Assembly (NCBI RefSeq): GCF_025821625.1
Contig: NZ_JACKSH010000027.1
Span: 1-64,000 of the forward strand
From: Mycolicibacterium pyrenivorans
GTDB taxonomy: Bacteria > Actinomycetota > Actinomycetes > Mycobacteriales > Mycobacteriaceae
DNA length: 64,000 nt
Direction: 5' to 3'
Made by a program: the position numbers and the translations under genes. The notes beneath the pieces were generated by a model that worked only from the letters and a program-made list of their open reading frames with translations, made no database searches and was not told the origin of the DNA. This document shows positions 39,205 through 50,107 of the stretch, piece by piece. Position 1 is the first letter of the stretch. Every line of letters begins with the position of its first letter.

Positions 39205-40665
<1,461 letters not shown>

Positions 40666-40821
40666 GTAGAGCCCCTTATTCGTTCGAACCATTGCTGTGG
40701 GCGCACAGTGGCGCACGCGGCGGCAGCGCGCCGGATGCGGTCAACTGTGCAGACACCCATAGCCTGCGGGCTCGCGGGACAGGCGCTCATCCGTTTTTCA
40801 ACAGCGGCTGCGCTCTGCCGG

Positions 40822-41442
40822 CTAAGGGGTATCTATGACACCGTAGCGTTCGGCGAACGGTGTCATCAATCTGGCCAGGTCTCGGGCCACATCGTGGTCG
40901 GCCTCGGGGGGCATGGACACGTAGCTCATGGCCAGCCGGACGATGGCCCTGGCCAGCACTCCCGCGTCCTCGCCGCTGGCACGCAACCACCCGCCCATGA
41001 AGGTCTCGGTCAGCCTGTCCGAGCAGCGGGAGATGATCGGCGCGCTGTCGGTGGTGATGATCTGCAGCAGGTCGGGCTTGGAGGTGCCGGTGAGCAGTGA
41101 GATGACCAGCGGGTCGGCCGCCGACTCGGCGAAGAAGTCACGGAAGCCCTGCAGGAAGGCGGCGTAGACGTCCCCGACGTTGTCGTTGATGGCGGCGTCG
41201 ATCTGGTCGACGAGCCGGTCGGCCAGCCGCAGCGCATAGCCCTGGGCCAGGCCCTGCCGCGAGCCGAACTCGTTGTAGATGGTCTGCCGGCTGATGCCCG
41301 CGGCCTTGGCGACGTCCGACAGCGTGATCGCCGACCAGTCGCGGGTCAGCAGCAACTCCCGCATCCCGTCGAGGATCGAGTCGTGCAGCAGCACCCTCGA
41401 CGCCTCGGCGTAGGGGATGCGCTTGTCGTTGGGGCGGCCCAC
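40822..41442 (-). CDS. alkX: TetR-family regulator of the alkane operon (Rv3249c/AlkX type)
   Basis: The product is 206 residues from the GTG at 41442 (start GRPNDKRIPYAEASR). The N-terminal helix-turn-helix is ITLSDVAKAAGISRQTIYNEFGS (about 37-59); the rest is a helical ligand-binding domain. The ortholog lies at the end of alkB-rubA-rubB and is reported to repress that operon. It follows rubB by 68 bp on the same strand. Likely target palindromes are upstream of alkB. Confidence 0.88.
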   Translation of the reverse strand: MGRPNDKRIPYAEASRVLLHDSILDGMRELLLTRDWSAITLSDVAKAAGISRQTIYNEFGSRQGLAQGYALRLADRLVDQIDAAINDNVGDVYAAFLQGFRDFFAESAADPLVISLLTGTSKPDLLQIITTDSAPIISRCSDRLTETFMGGWLRASGEDAGVLARAIVRLAMSYVSMPPEADHDVARDLARLMTPFAERYGVIDTP

Positions 41443-41510
41443 ACGCGCGACACTATCGCTTCGCGTCGGCGCACCCGCCCAGGTCGTTCTCCCCGCGCCC
41501 GCCAAGGTGG

Positions 41511-41699
41511 TCACGGCCGGGCGACCTCGACCATCTCGAAGTCGGACTTCGCCGCGCCGCAGTCGGGGCAGCTCCAGTCGTCGGGGATGTCGTCCCACCG
41601 GGTGCCCGGTGCGATGCCGTCCTCCGGCCATTCCTTGGCTTCGTCGTACTCGAAGCCGCACTGCACGCAGACGAACAGTTTGTAGTCGGCGCCACTCAT
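41511..41699 (-). CDS. rubB: Rubredoxin RubB
   Basis: The product is 62 residues. The Fe(Cys)4 centre is from [11 protein letters not shown] and [12 protein letters not shown], with the typical WDDIPDDW between. It carries electrons to the AlkB hydroxylase. Its ATG overlaps the rubA stop (ATGA), so expression is coupled. The C-terminal CGAAKSDF is typical of the AlkG2-type rubredoxins that support alkane hydroxylases. Confidence 0.95.
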   Translation of the reverse strand: MSGADYKLFVCVQCGFEYDEAKEWPEDGIAPGTRWDDIPDDWSCPDCGAAKSDFEMVEVARP

Positions 41700-41869
41700 T
41701 TCAATGCTCCAATCTCTTCGAAGTCGACCTTCTCGCGCACCGCACAGTCGGGGCAGCACCAGTCGTCGGGGATGTCGTTCCACGCCGTGCCCGCTGGAAA
41801 GCCTTCCCGCGGTGCACCTTTGGCCTCGTCGTAGACGTAGTCACAGCCGGGGCAGCGGTAGGCGCTCAT
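41696..41869 (-). CDS. rubA: Rubredoxin RubA
   Basis: The product is 57 residues. The iron-binding pairs are [11 protein letters not shown] and [13 protein letters not shown]. The second pair lacks the Gly after Cys (CPDCAV), a feature of AlkG1-type rubredoxins that often cannot replace AlkG2 in alkane oxidation. It is sandwiched between alkB and rubB with 4-bp overlaps on both sides. Confidence 0.94.
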   Translation of the reverse strand: MSAYRCPGCDYVYDEAKGAPREGFPAGTAWNDIPDDWCCPDCAVREKVDFEEIGALK

Positions 41870-43095
41870 CGGGATCCCCCGGCAACCTCGGTTCCGTACT
41901 TCGCGATCACCTTGTCGCGCACCCGCGGATGGATGTTGACCCGGGTGATGTCGCCGCCGTAGTGCTCCATGACGCGGTGGTCCATCACCCGGCGCCACAC
42001 CGGCGGGAGGTAGGTCAGCGCGATCATCGACGCGTACCCGCTGGGCAGGTTCGGGGCGCCCTCCATGCTGCGCAGGGTCTGGTAGCGGCGCGTCGGGTTG
42101 GCGTGGTGATCGCTGTGCCGCTGCAGGTGGTACAGGAACAGGTTGGTGACCAAATGGTCGGAGTTCCAACTGTGTTCGGGTGCGCAGCGCTCGTAGCGGC
42201 CGCTGGGGGTCTTCTGGCGCAGCAGGCCGTAGTGCTCGAGGTAGTTCACGGTCTCCAGCAGCGTGAAGCCGAAGACGGCCTGGATGACGATGAAGGGGAT
42301 CAGCGCGGGGCCGAAGACCGCGATCAGCGCTCCGAAGAACACCACCGACATCGCCCACGCGTTGAGCACGTCATTGGACCAGTGCCACTTGCTCTTTCCG
42401 GCCCGCTCCAGACGCTTGGCCTCCAGTTCCCACGACGATTTGAGGCTGCCCCACACGCTGCGCGGCAGGAACTCCCAGAACGTCTCGCCCATCCGCGCCG
42501 ACGCCGGATCCTCGGGGGTGGCGACCCGCACGTGATGGCCGCGGTTGTGCTCGATGTAGAAGTGGCCGTACCAGGTCTGCGCCAGCGTGATCTTGGCCAG
42601 CCAGCGTTCCAGCTCGTCCTTCTTGTGGCCCATCTCGTGTGCGGTGTTGATGCCGACGCCGCCGAGCGTGCCCACCGACAGCGCCAGGCCGATCTTCGCC
42701 GCCCAGCTCAGGCCGCCGTCGAAGCCGAGCCAGCTCAGGTCGGAGGCGGTGAACAGGTAGGCGCCGAAGATGACGCTGGCGTACTGGAACGGGATGAAGA
42801 TGTAGGTGCAGTAGCGGTAGTACTTGTCGTTCTCCAACCGCTCCATCACCGCATCGGGCGCGTTCTGGCCGTCGGGGCCGTACCGCAGGTCCAGGGCCGG
42901 CAGCACCAGGTAGAGCAGGATCGGCCCGATCCAGAACGGCACCTGTGCGGCGGCGTGCCAGCCGATGTGGTTGAAGGCCCACACCAGCGGCATCACGACG
43001 AACAGCGCCGTCGGCACGATCAGGCCCATCAGCCACAGGTAGCGCTTCTTGTCACGCCACTGCTCGACCTGGACCTCTGAAATCTCGGTGGTCAC
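41866..43095 (-). CDS. alkB: Membrane alkane 1-monooxygenase
   Basis: The product is 409 residues from the GTG at 43095, with AAGGAG 8 bp upstream. It hydroxylates medium-chain alkanes at the terminal carbon with rubredoxin electrons. About six hydrophobic helices surround the diiron histidine motifs HEMGHK (about 151), HNRGHH (about 180) and LQRHSDHHANPTRRY (about 324-338). First gene of alkB-rubA-rubB-alkX. Matches Rv3252c. Confidence 0.95.
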   Translation of the reverse strand: MTTEISEVQVEQWRDKKRYLWLMGLIVPTALFVVMPLVWAFNHIGWHAAAQVPFWIGPILLYLVLPALDLRYGPDGQNAPDAVMERLENDKYYRYCTYIFIPFQYASVIFGAYLFTASDLSWLGFDGGLSWAAKIGLALSVGTLGGVGINTAHEMGHKKDELERWLAKITLAQTWYGHFYIEHNRGHHVRVATPEDPASARMGETFWEFLPRSVWGSLKSSWELEAKRLERAGKSKWHWSNDVLNAWAMSVVFFGALIAVFGPALIPFIVIQAVFGFTLLETVNYLEHYGLLRQKTPSGRYERCAPEHSWNSDHLVTNLFLYHLQRHSDHHANPTRRYQTLRSMEGAPNLPSGYASMIALTYLPPVWRRVMDHRVMEHYGGDITRVNIHPRVRDKVIAKYGTEVAGGSR

Positions 43096-43144
43096 TCGAC
43101 GACTCCTTGCTGTGAATGCGATCACTTGCTGGAGTTGACTATAT

Positions 43145-43170
43145 CGACAGTTTTGTCGCCTGTCTAGACA
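43145..43170. promoter_or_regulatory. Candidate AlkX operator upstream of alkB
   Basis: CGACA-GTTT-TGTCG (43145-43158) is followed by the perfect palindrome TGTCTAGACA (43161-43170). Both lie 50-75 bp before the alkB GTG, in a relatively AT-rich patch suited to a promoter. TetR-type repressors bind such palindromes; which one is used cannot be told from sequence. Confidence 0.55.
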
Positions 43171-43200
43171 TAACTAGCCTGTTTGTAAAACCACGCCGCC

Positions 43201-43329
43201 CCGCGAGCTCGCGTGTCTGCACGCCCTTGCGCGGCGTTTCGCGTGCGGGAGCGCGCGCTCGTCCGCCGCGAGCAAGCGCAAAATGCCAGCCAGCACGGCG
43301 TGTCGACGTACAGACGCGCGAGCTCGCGG
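43201..43329. repeat. Long inverted repeat after the permease gene
   Basis: Arms 43201-43223 (CCGCGAGCTCGCG...) and 43307-43329 are complementary at 21 of 23 positions, separated by 83 bp that itself contains GC-rich complementary stretches. The right arm ends 11 bp beyond the permease stop. It probably folds in the transcript as a 3' structure or terminator. Its sequence differs from the six-copy family. Confidence 0.7.
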
Positions 43330-43340
43330 AACTAGCGGAA

Positions 43341-44828
43341 CTAAAGGGAGGAGGAGCGGCGGCCGACCAGGGAGTGCCGGCGCCCGTAGGCGAAGTAGAC
43401 GACGACGCCGATGGCCATCCAGATGCCGAACCGGATCCAGGTCAGGCCGGTCAGGTTCAGCATCAGCCACACGCACGCGATGATCGCGAGGATCGGCAGC
43501 AGCGGCACCCACGGTGTGCGGAAGCCACGCTCGAGGTCGGGCCTGGTGCGCCGCAGCACCAGCACGCCGGCCGACACCAGCACGAACGCGAACAGCGTGC
43601 CGATGTTGACCATCTCCTCGAGCTTGTCCATCGGGAAGATGGTCGCGGTCACCGCGACGACGACGCCGACCAGCAGCGTGATCCGCACCGGTGTCCCGTG
43701 CCTGCCGGTCTTGGCGAGGTTGCGCGGCAGCAGCCCGTCTCGCGACATCGCGAACAACACCCGGGTCTGGCCGAGCACCAGCACGATCACGACGGTCGTC
43801 AACCCCGCCAGCGCGCCGATCGAGATGACCTTGGCCGCCCAGTCGATCCCGTTGAGCGCGAACGCCGTCGCGAGGTTGGCCTCTTCGGCGTCGCGCAGCT
43901 CGGTGTAGCGCACCATGCCCGACAGGACGACGGACACCGCGACGTAGAGGACGGTGACGATCGCCAGCGAGGCCAGGATGCCGCGGGGGATGTCGCGCTG
44001 CGGGTTCTTGGTCTCCTCGGCGGTGGTGGCGACGATGTCGAACCCGATGAACGCGAAGAACACGATCGATGCGCCCGCCAGCAGGCCGTACCAGCCGTAG
44101 TGGCTGCCCTCGGCGCCGGTCAGCAGTGAGAACAACGACTGCTCTGTCCCTGAGCCCGAGTCGCCCGCGGCCTCGGCGGGCGGGATGAACGGCGAGTAGT
44201 TCTCGGTCTTGATGTAGAACGCGCCGACGGCGACCACCAGCAGCACGACCGAGACCTTGACGGCGGTGACGGCCAGGCTGACCCCGGCCGAGAGCTTGGT
44301 GCCCAACGCGAGGATCGCGGTGACGAACGCGATGATCAGCAGTGCGCCCCAATCCAATTGCAGGCTGCCGACCTCCGTGGTGCCGCCGCCGAACCCGAAC
44401 ACCGTGCCCAGATAGCTCGACCAGCCCTTGGCGACGACAGCCGCCGCGACCGCGAACTCCAGGATCAGATCCCAGCCGATGATCCATGCGACGAACTCGC
44501 CGAAGGTGGCGTAGGAGAACGTGTAGGCGCTGCCCGCGACGGGCAGGGTGGAGGCGAACTCCGCGTAGCAGAGGGCGGCCAGCCCGCAGGCGATCGCCGC
44601 GAAGATGAACGACAGCGAGATCGCGGGGCCGGTGATGTTGCCCGCGGTGGAGGCGGTGACGGTGAAGATGCCTGCGCCGATCACCACCGAGACCCCGAAG
44701 ACGGTCAGGTCCCACCACGAGAGGTCCTTGCGCAGCCGGGTGCTGGGCTCGTCGGTGTCGGCGATCGACTGTTCCACGGACTTCGTCCGCCTCCGGTCGG
44801 TCACCTGCACCCTCGGCTCCTGGACCAT
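43341..44828 (-). CDS. APC-superfamily (CAT-type) amino-acid permease
   Basis: The product is 495 residues from the ATG at 44828, chosen because AAAAGGGGA lies 6 bp upstream; an ATG at 44849 lacks such a site. About twelve to fourteen membrane helices are visible. Family landmarks include VVIGAGIFTVTAS in helix 1 and FFAFIGFDIVATTAEE near residue 250. It probably imports a cationic amino acid or similar; the substrate is undetermined. Corresponds to Rv3253c. Divergent from the FAD oxidoreductase gene. Confidence 0.9.
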   Translation of the reverse strand: MVQEPRVQVTDRRRTKSVEQSIADTDEPSTRLRKDLSWWDLTVFGVSVVIGAGIFTVTASTAGNITGPAISLSFIFAAIACGLAALCYAEFASTLPVAGSAYTFSYATFGEFVAWIIGWDLILEFAVAAAVVAKGWSSYLGTVFGFGGGTTEVGSLQLDWGALLIIAFVTAILALGTKLSAGVSLAVTAVKVSVVLLVVAVGAFYIKTENYSPFIPPAEAAGDSGSGTEQSLFSLLTGAEGSHYGWYGLLAGASIVFFAFIGFDIVATTAEETKNPQRDIPRGILASLAIVTVLYVAVSVVLSGMVRYTELRDAEEANLATAFALNGIDWAAKVISIGALAGLTTVVIVLVLGQTRVLFAMSRDGLLPRNLAKTGRHGTPVRITLLVGVVVAVTATIFPMDKLEEMVNIGTLFAFVLVSAGVLVLRRTRPDLERGFRTPWVPLLPILAIIACVWLMLNLTGLTWIRFGIWMAIGVVVYFAYGRRHSLVGRRSSSL

Positions 44829-44885
44829 CGCATGTCCCCTTTTCGTCATGTTTTCAGCGGAATGTACCCACTACCGTGGTTCCCG

Positions 44886-46262
44886 ATGGCCGATAAGCCG
44901 CAGACGGATGAACACGCGATCGTGATCGGGGCCAGCCTCGGCGGTCTGTGCGCCGCGCGGGTGCTGTCGGACTTCTTCGACCGGGTGACGGTGTACGAGC
45001 GCGACGAACTGCCCGCCGAACCCGCCAATCGCGCCGCGGTTCCGCAGGGCCGCCACGTGCACCTGCTGATGGCGCGGGGCGCGCAAGAATTCGAAGGGCT
45101 CTTCCCCGGATTGCTCGCCGACATGGTGGCCGCCGGTGTGCCGATCCTGGAGAACCGCCCCGACTGCATTCATTTCGGTGCCGCCGGCCATGTGCTGGGG
45201 ACCCACCATCGGCTTCAGGACGAGTTCACCGCCTACGTGCCGAGCCGGCCGCATCTCGAGTGGCAGATCCGGCGCAGGGTGCTCGGACTCGAGAACGTGA
45301 CGGTGGTGCACGAGGCCGTCGACGAGCCGGTGTTCGACGGCCACCGGGTCACCGGGGTCAGGACCGGTGACGGTGCGACGGTCGTCGCCGACCTCGTCGT
45401 CGACGCCACCGGACGTGGCACCCGGCTGCCGGTGTGGTTGGCGCAGTGGGGATTCCAGCGGCCCCGCGAGGACACCGTGGACGTCGGCATCAGCTACGCC
45501 ACCCATCAGGTGTGCATCCCCGAAGGCCTCGTCCACGAGAAGGTGGTGGTCGCCGGCGCATCCCGGAAGCAGCCGCTCGGCATCGGGATGCTCTGTTACG
45601 AGGACGGCAACTGGGGTGTGACGACGTTCGGCACGGGAAAGGTCGCCCCGCCAGGCGACTTCGACGAGATGTGCGCGCTCGCCGACGAGATCCTGCCCGA
45701 ACACGTCAGCAGCGGACTGCGCCGCGGTGAGCCTCTCGGCGAGATCGCGCTGCACAAGTACCCGGCGAGCAGGTGGCGCCGCTACGACGAGATGGACCGG
45801 TTCCCAGAGGGAATCGTGCCGTTCGGCGACGCGGTCGTGAGCTTCAACCCGACCTACGGGCAGGGGATGACGATGACGTCGCTGCAGGCCGGCCACCTGC
45901 GCCGGGCACTGCAGTCGCCTGAGCAGGATCTGGCCCGCAGCTTCAGTCGTGCCACCGCGAAGACGACCTACCCGGTGTGGACGATGAACGCGATCGGCGA
46001 CCTGACGCTGCACGGCGCCAAAGCCAAGGGCCCGATGCCGCGGTGGTATGGGCCCGTCGGCGCGTTGTTCGACCAGTTCCTCGGCGCGGCCGAATCCGAT
46101 CCCGTTCTGGCGGAATGGTTTCTGCGAAGGTTCAGCCTGCTGGACAGTCTCTGGATGGTGCCGTCGGCCAGGCTCGTCGGGCGGACCGTGCGGCACAACA
46201 TGCGGCTGTGGCTGGCCGACAGACGCGCTAGATCCCCACGGTCACGCGGAACAGCCGCGTAG
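44886..46262 (+). CDS. FAD-dependent oxidoreductase/monooxygenase-like protein (Rv3254 type)
   Basis: The product is 458 residues. The N-terminal Rossmann motif AIVIGASLGGLCAARVL (11-27) binds FAD, with the acidic residue in VTVYERDEL. A later FGDAVVSFNPTYGQGM matches the GD/FAD-contact motif of flavoprotein monooxygenases and geranylgeranyl-reductase-like proteins. The substrate is unknown. Its last 35 bp overlap the convergent manA gene. Confidence 0.82.
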   Translation: MADKPQTDEHAIVIGASLGGLCAARVLSDFFDRVTVYERDELPAEPANRAAVPQGRHVHLLMARGAQEFEGLFPGLLADMVAAGVPILENRPDCIHFGAAGHVLGTHHRLQDEFTAYVPSRPHLEWQIRRRVLGLENVTVVHEAVDEPVFDGHRVTGVRTGDGATVVADLVVDATGRGTRLPVWLAQWGFQRPREDTVDVGISYATHQVCIPEGLVHEKVVVAGASRKQPLGIGMLCYEDGNWGVTTFGTGKVAPPGDFDEMCALADEILPEHVSSGLRRGEPLGEIALHKYPASRWRRYDEMDRFPEGIVPFGDAVVSFNPTYGQGMTMTSLQAGHLRRALQSPEQDLARSFSRATAKTTYPVWTMNAIGDLTLHGAKAKGPMPRWYGPVGALFDQFLGAAESDPVLAEWFLRRFSLLDSLWMVPSARLVGRTVRHNMRLWLADRRARSPRSRGTAA

Positions 46263-47454
46263 GTTCCTGCGCGTCCAGCCTGATCGGCCCGTCGTCGGCG
46301 GCCACCCATGCCGCGGCACCGCGATCCAGCACCACCGCACTCGCCTTGGCGTGCACGGTCGCTGCGCCCTCGGTGCACAGCAGGATCTGCGGTCCGTCGT
46401 GCCGGGTGGGTGCGTCGATCTGGTGGCCGAGGTGTTCCCCGTCGACGGTGAGCACCGACGCCGAGAACTCCGGCGCGGGGGTGTTGTAGACGAGTTCGGC
46501 TCCGTCGCGCACGGAATGGGGCCGCACGACGATGTCGTGCGCCGCGCTGAAATCGAGCACCCGCAGCAGTTCGGGGACGTCGACGTGCTTCGGCGTCAGG
46601 CCTCCCCGTAACACGTTGTCGGAGTTGGCCATCACCTCGACGCCGATGCCGTGCAGGTAGGCGTGCAGGTTGCCTGCGGGCAGGTAGATCCCCTCCCCCG
46701 GCGCCAGTGTCACCCGGTTGAGCAGCAGCGACGCGAGGACGCCCGCGTCACCGGGATAGCGCTCACCGAGTTCGAGCACGGTCCTGGCCTCGGCGGCGAA
46801 CTCCTGCTCACCGGAGCGCACGTAGCCGATGGCGCCGTCGATCACCGCGGGCACCAGCTTGTCGAGATCGGGCTGGGGACAGGTGATCCACGTCGTGAAC
46901 AGCACCCGCAGCCCGTCGGCGTCGGATTGCCCGCACAGCAGGGCGATGAACGGCTCGAGCACCTCGGGGGCCAGCGCGCGCATCAGCTCGACGGTGCGCG
47001 CGGCGGGTCGGAACCCGGCGAGTGCCTCGAACTGGCTGAGCGCCACCATGAGTTCGGGTTTGTGGCTGCGGTCGCGGTAGTTGCGGGTGGGGTCGGAGAC
47101 CGGGATGCCCATGCGCTCCTCGCGGGCGAATCCCTCGACCGCCTGCTCGGTGCTCGGGTGTGCCTGCAGCGAGAGCGGCTCGTCGGCGGCGAGCACCTTC
47201 AACAGGAACGGCAGCGTGTCACCGAACCGTCCCCGCACCGCCGGGCCGAGTTCGCCCTCCGGGTCGGCGCGCAGCACGTCGAGCAGGGACTGCTCACCGC
47301 CGTCGGTCTGCAACCACGCCGGATCCTGAGGATGGGCGCCGAACCACAGCTCGGCCTCGGGATGCGGTGTCGGGCTCGGCGCCCCGGTGAATTCGGCAAT
47401 CGCCGTCCGCGAACCCCACGCGTAGGTCCGCACCGCTCCCCTCAGCAGATGCAC
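46228..47454 (-). CDS. manA: Mannose-6-phosphate isomerase
   Basis: The product is 408 residues from a GTG at 47454. It interconverts fructose-6-P and mannose-6-P, the entry to mannose donors for PIMs, LAM and glycoproteins. The type I zinc site is seen in LSLQAHPS (Gln/His), HKPELMVAL (Glu), and the ANSDNVLRGGLTPKHVDV signature with its catalytic Arg. It starts 4 bp after the tobH stop. Corresponds to Rv3255c. Confidence 0.95.
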   Translation of the reverse strand: MHLLRGAVRTYAWGSRTAIAEFTGAPSPTPHPEAELWFGAHPQDPAWLQTDGGEQSLLDVLRADPEGELGPAVRGRFGDTLPFLLKVLAADEPLSLQAHPSTEQAVEGFAREERMGIPVSDPTRNYRDRSHKPELMVALSQFEALAGFRPAARTVELMRALAPEVLEPFIALLCGQSDADGLRVLFTTWITCPQPDLDKLVPAVIDGAIGYVRSGEQEFAAEARTVLELGERYPGDAGVLASLLLNRVTLAPGEGIYLPAGNLHAYLHGIGVEVMANSDNVLRGGLTPKHVDVPELLRVLDFSAAHDIVVRPHSVRDGAELVYNTPAPEFSASVLTVDGEHLGHQIDAPTRHDGPQILLCTEGAATVHAKASAVVLDRGAAAWVAADDGPIRLDAQEPTRLFRVTVGI

Positions 47455-47458
47455 TCGC

Positions 47459-48580
47459 TCATCCCCGGATCAGCCGCTGGTAGACCGCAGCCATCTCGAT
47501 GCGGACCGCCAGTAGCGCCAATTGTTGTTCAGGACCCCCGATTCGGGGCGCCGGCGCCGAACCCGGCACGTCCTGACTCCCCCCTTCGACCGCCGCTTCT
47601 GGCACGTCGCTGGAATTGACCACGTTGACGTCGTCGAAACCTGCGAGCCGCGCGGCGACAGCGGGCCGTTCGGCGTCGGTCGTCAGCACCAGGGTGCGGG
47701 TGCGGTGCGGCAGCGGCCCGTCGATCTCCTCGTCGTGGAAGATCGACCGCTCCTCGGTCGGCCCGGAACCGCGGCCCCAGCCGGTCCCGATCGCCACCAG
47801 CGCATCGGCCAGCCCGACGGCCGCGACGGTCTTGTGCGCGACCCGCAGCATGACCGTGCATGCGTGCCGGGCGAGCGCCAGGGTGGCGGCGGAGTCACCC
47901 GCGAACGCCACGTCGCGGCCGGCCATCCGGTCGGCGAGCCCCTTGGCCGGGTTGGTGAAGATCTCGTGGCCCGCGCTGTTGCGGAACGTCTCGGTGTCGA
48001 GGTCGTCGGCCAGCGCGGCCAGGTCCACGCGGTAGCCGGGGGTGATCACCTGCAGGACGGCCAGCCCGGCCGCCAGGTAGCGGACCAACGTGAAGTCGTC
48101 GGGCACGGGCAGCCGCGGCGGCAGTGCCACCGAGCGACCCGCGGTGGCATCGCGCAACGGGCCTTCGTACGGGGCGATGACGACGACGCGCGCCCCGCGG
48201 CGGACGCCCATCGCGGCGGCGGCGACCAGCGGCGGGTCACCGGCGTCGTCGCCGGCGACGATCAGGACGTCGAGGGCGCCGATCCACGGCGGCGGCTCGG
48301 AGGCGACGACGATGGGCGCACCGACCGATCCGCCGAGTGCGGCGGCCAGCATCGCCCCGGCGTTCTCGGCGTTGCCGCGGCCGGCCACCCACACCACGGT
48401 GCGCGGTGGCGAGTCCGATGCGATGGCTTCCAGGTCGCCCTCGTCGAGTGCCGCAGCGACGGTACGCACCTGCGAGCCCGCCATCGAGGCCGCCCGAAGC
48501 AAACCCATTCGATCGGCTGCCAGGAGGCCGTCGGCGTCGTCGAGGTCCACCACGCCGGCCGATGTCGGGCTGGCGTTCAC
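47459..48580 (-). CDS. SIS-like TobH-family protein (Rv3256c type)
   Basis: The product is 373 residues. It has two Rossmann-like halves: VVWVAGRGNAENAGAMLAAAL (about 63-83) resembles a SIS sugar-isomerase nucleotide loop, and GDSAATLALARHACTVML lies later. It is conserved between manA and pmmA in actinobacteria and may assist mannose-phosphate metabolism, but no catalytic residues are established. The start overlaps the pmmA stop by 4 bp. Confidence 0.75.
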   Translation of the reverse strand: MNASPTSAGVVDLDDADGLLAADRMGLLRAASMAGSQVRTVAAALDEGDLEAIASDSPPRTVVWVAGRGNAENAGAMLAAALGGSVGAPIVVASEPPPWIGALDVLIVAGDDAGDPPLVAAAAMGVRRGARVVVIAPYEGPLRDATAGRSVALPPRLPVPDDFTLVRYLAAGLAVLQVITPGYRVDLAALADDLDTETFRNSAGHEIFTNPAKGLADRMAGRDVAFAGDSAATLALARHACTVMLRVAHKTVAAVGLADALVAIGTGWGRGSGPTEERSIFHDEEIDGPLPHRTRTLVLTTDAERPAVAARLAGFDDVNVVNSSDVPEAAVEGGSQDVPGSAPAPRIGGPEQQLALLAVRIEMAAVYQRLIRG

Positions 48581-49962
48581 GTCAATTCCTTTGCGCCGGA
48601 GGCAACATGGCCGGCGATCTCATCGACGATCTCCTTGACCGCCTCGGCGGTGCGCGCTTCGACGTTGAGCCGCAGCAACGGCTCGGTGTTCGACATGCGC
48701 ATGTTGAACCAGCTGCCGTCACCGAGGTCGACGGTCACCCCGTCGAGGTGGTCGATGGCGTGCACGCGGCTGCCGTAGGCCTGCAGCACGGCGTCGACGA
48801 TCGCCGGGGCGTCGGTGACGGTGAAGTTGAGCTCGCCGGACGCTTCGTAGCGCTGGTAGTCGGCCATCAGATCCGACAGCGGACGGTGCTGTTCGCCGAG
48901 TGCGGCCAGGACGTGCAGCGCCGCCAGCATCCCGGAGTCCGCGCCCCAGAAGTCGCGGAAGTAGTAGTGCGCGGAGTGTTCCCCGCCGAAGATCGCGCTG
49001 GTCTCGGCCATCAGCCCCTTGATGTAGGAGTGGCCGACGCGGGACCGCAACGCCGTGCCGCCGCGCTCGGCGACCAGTTCGGGCACCGCGCGTGAGGTGA
49101 TGAGGTTGTGGATGATCGTCGCCCCGATCTCGCGCGTCAGTTCGCGGGCGGCGACCAGCGCGGTGACCGCCGACGGTGACACCGCCTGGCCTTTCTCGTC
49201 GACGACGAAGCACCGGTCGGCGTCGCCGTCGAACGCCAGCCCGATATCGGCACCGGTTTCCAGGACGTAGGCCTGCAGGTCGACGAGGTTGGCCGGTTCC
49301 AGCGGGTTGGCTTCGTGGTTGGGGAACGTGCCGTCGAGTTCGAAGTACAGCGGCGACAGCTCGATCGACGGGATCGGACCCAGCACAGCGGGGGTGGTGT
49401 GGCCGGCCATCCCGTTCCCGGCGTCGACGGCGACCTTGAGCGTGCGCTGCCCGCCGACGTCGACCAGTGAGCGAAGGAAGTCGCCGTAGTCGGCGAGGAC
49501 ATCGCGCTCGGAGATGGTGCCGCGCGGGCCGTCGTATCCGGGGACACCGGCGATGACCTCGTCGCTGATGGTCGTCAGACCGGTGTCCTTGCCGACCGGC
49601 TTGGCGCCGGCGCGGCACAGCTTGATGCCGTTGTAGGCGGCCGGGTTGTGGCTGGCGGTGAACATCGCGCCCGGGCAGTCGAGCAGCCCGGAGGCGAAGT
49701 ACAGCTGATCGGTCGACGCCAGCCCGATGTGCACGACGTCGAGGCCCTGGGCCACCACGCCCTCGGCGAACGCCGCGGCCAGCGACGGCGAACTGGCTCT
49801 CATGTCGTGGCCGATGGCCACCTGGGTGGCGCTGTCGCGGGTGAGCCTGGCGAACGCGGCGCCGACCTCGGAGACGAACTGCTCGTCGATCTCTTCACCC
49901 ACGAGGCCACGCACGTCGTAGGCCTTGATGACGCGCTGTACCGCCGCGGCGGGCCGAGACAT
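48577..49962 (-). CDS. pmmA: Phosphomannomutase/phosphoglucomutase
   Basis: The product is 461 residues of the alpha-D-phosphohexomutase family. Active-site Ser is in TASHNPAAYNG (about 104-114), the Mg2+ loop is DGDADRCF (about 245) and the sugar-binding loop GGEHSAHYYF (about 325). It converts Man-6-P to Man-1-P for GDP-mannose. Listed as manB or pmmA at Rv3257c. First of the pmmA-tobH-manA group; it follows a large palindrome upstream. Confidence 0.94.
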   Translation of the reverse strand: MSRPAAAVQRVIKAYDVRGLVGEEIDEQFVSEVGAAFARLTRDSATQVAIGHDMRASSPSLAAAFAEGVVAQGLDVVHIGLASTDQLYFASGLLDCPGAMFTASHNPAAYNGIKLCRAGAKPVGKDTGLTTISDEVIAGVPGYDGPRGTISERDVLADYGDFLRSLVDVGGQRTLKVAVDAGNGMAGHTTPAVLGPIPSIELSPLYFELDGTFPNHEANPLEPANLVDLQAYVLETGADIGLAFDGDADRCFVVDEKGQAVSPSAVTALVAARELTREIGATIIHNLITSRAVPELVAERGGTALRSRVGHSYIKGLMAETSAIFGGEHSAHYYFRDFWGADSGMLAALHVLAALGEQHRPLSDLMADYQRYEASGELNFTVTDAPAIVDAVLQAYGSRVHAIDHLDGVTVDLGDGSWFNMRMSNTEPLLRLNVEARTAEAVKEIVDEIAGHVASGAKELT

Positions 49963-50036
49963 AGAGCTCCCTTGGACAGATGGACCGTTGGAGTCAGCCT
50001 AGCCGTCACGGGCCCTCCACACTGCGGCCACTAGCG

Positions 50037-50095
50037 CCGGAATTGCATTCCAGCAGCGAAAAGTCGAGTGCCGGCCTGCTGGAATGCAGTTCCGG
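50037..50095. repeat. 20-bp palindrome after the DUF3499 gene
   Basis: Arms 50037-50056 (CCGGAATTGCATTCCAGCAG) and 50076-50095 are complementary at 19 of 20 positions with a 19-nt loop. It ends 12 bp beyond the DUF3499 stop. It shares only the core TGCATTCC with the right arm of the six-copy family. A 3'-end hairpin or terminator role is likely. Confidence 0.75.
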
Positions 50096-50107
50096 CCAGG
50101 ACGGCGG

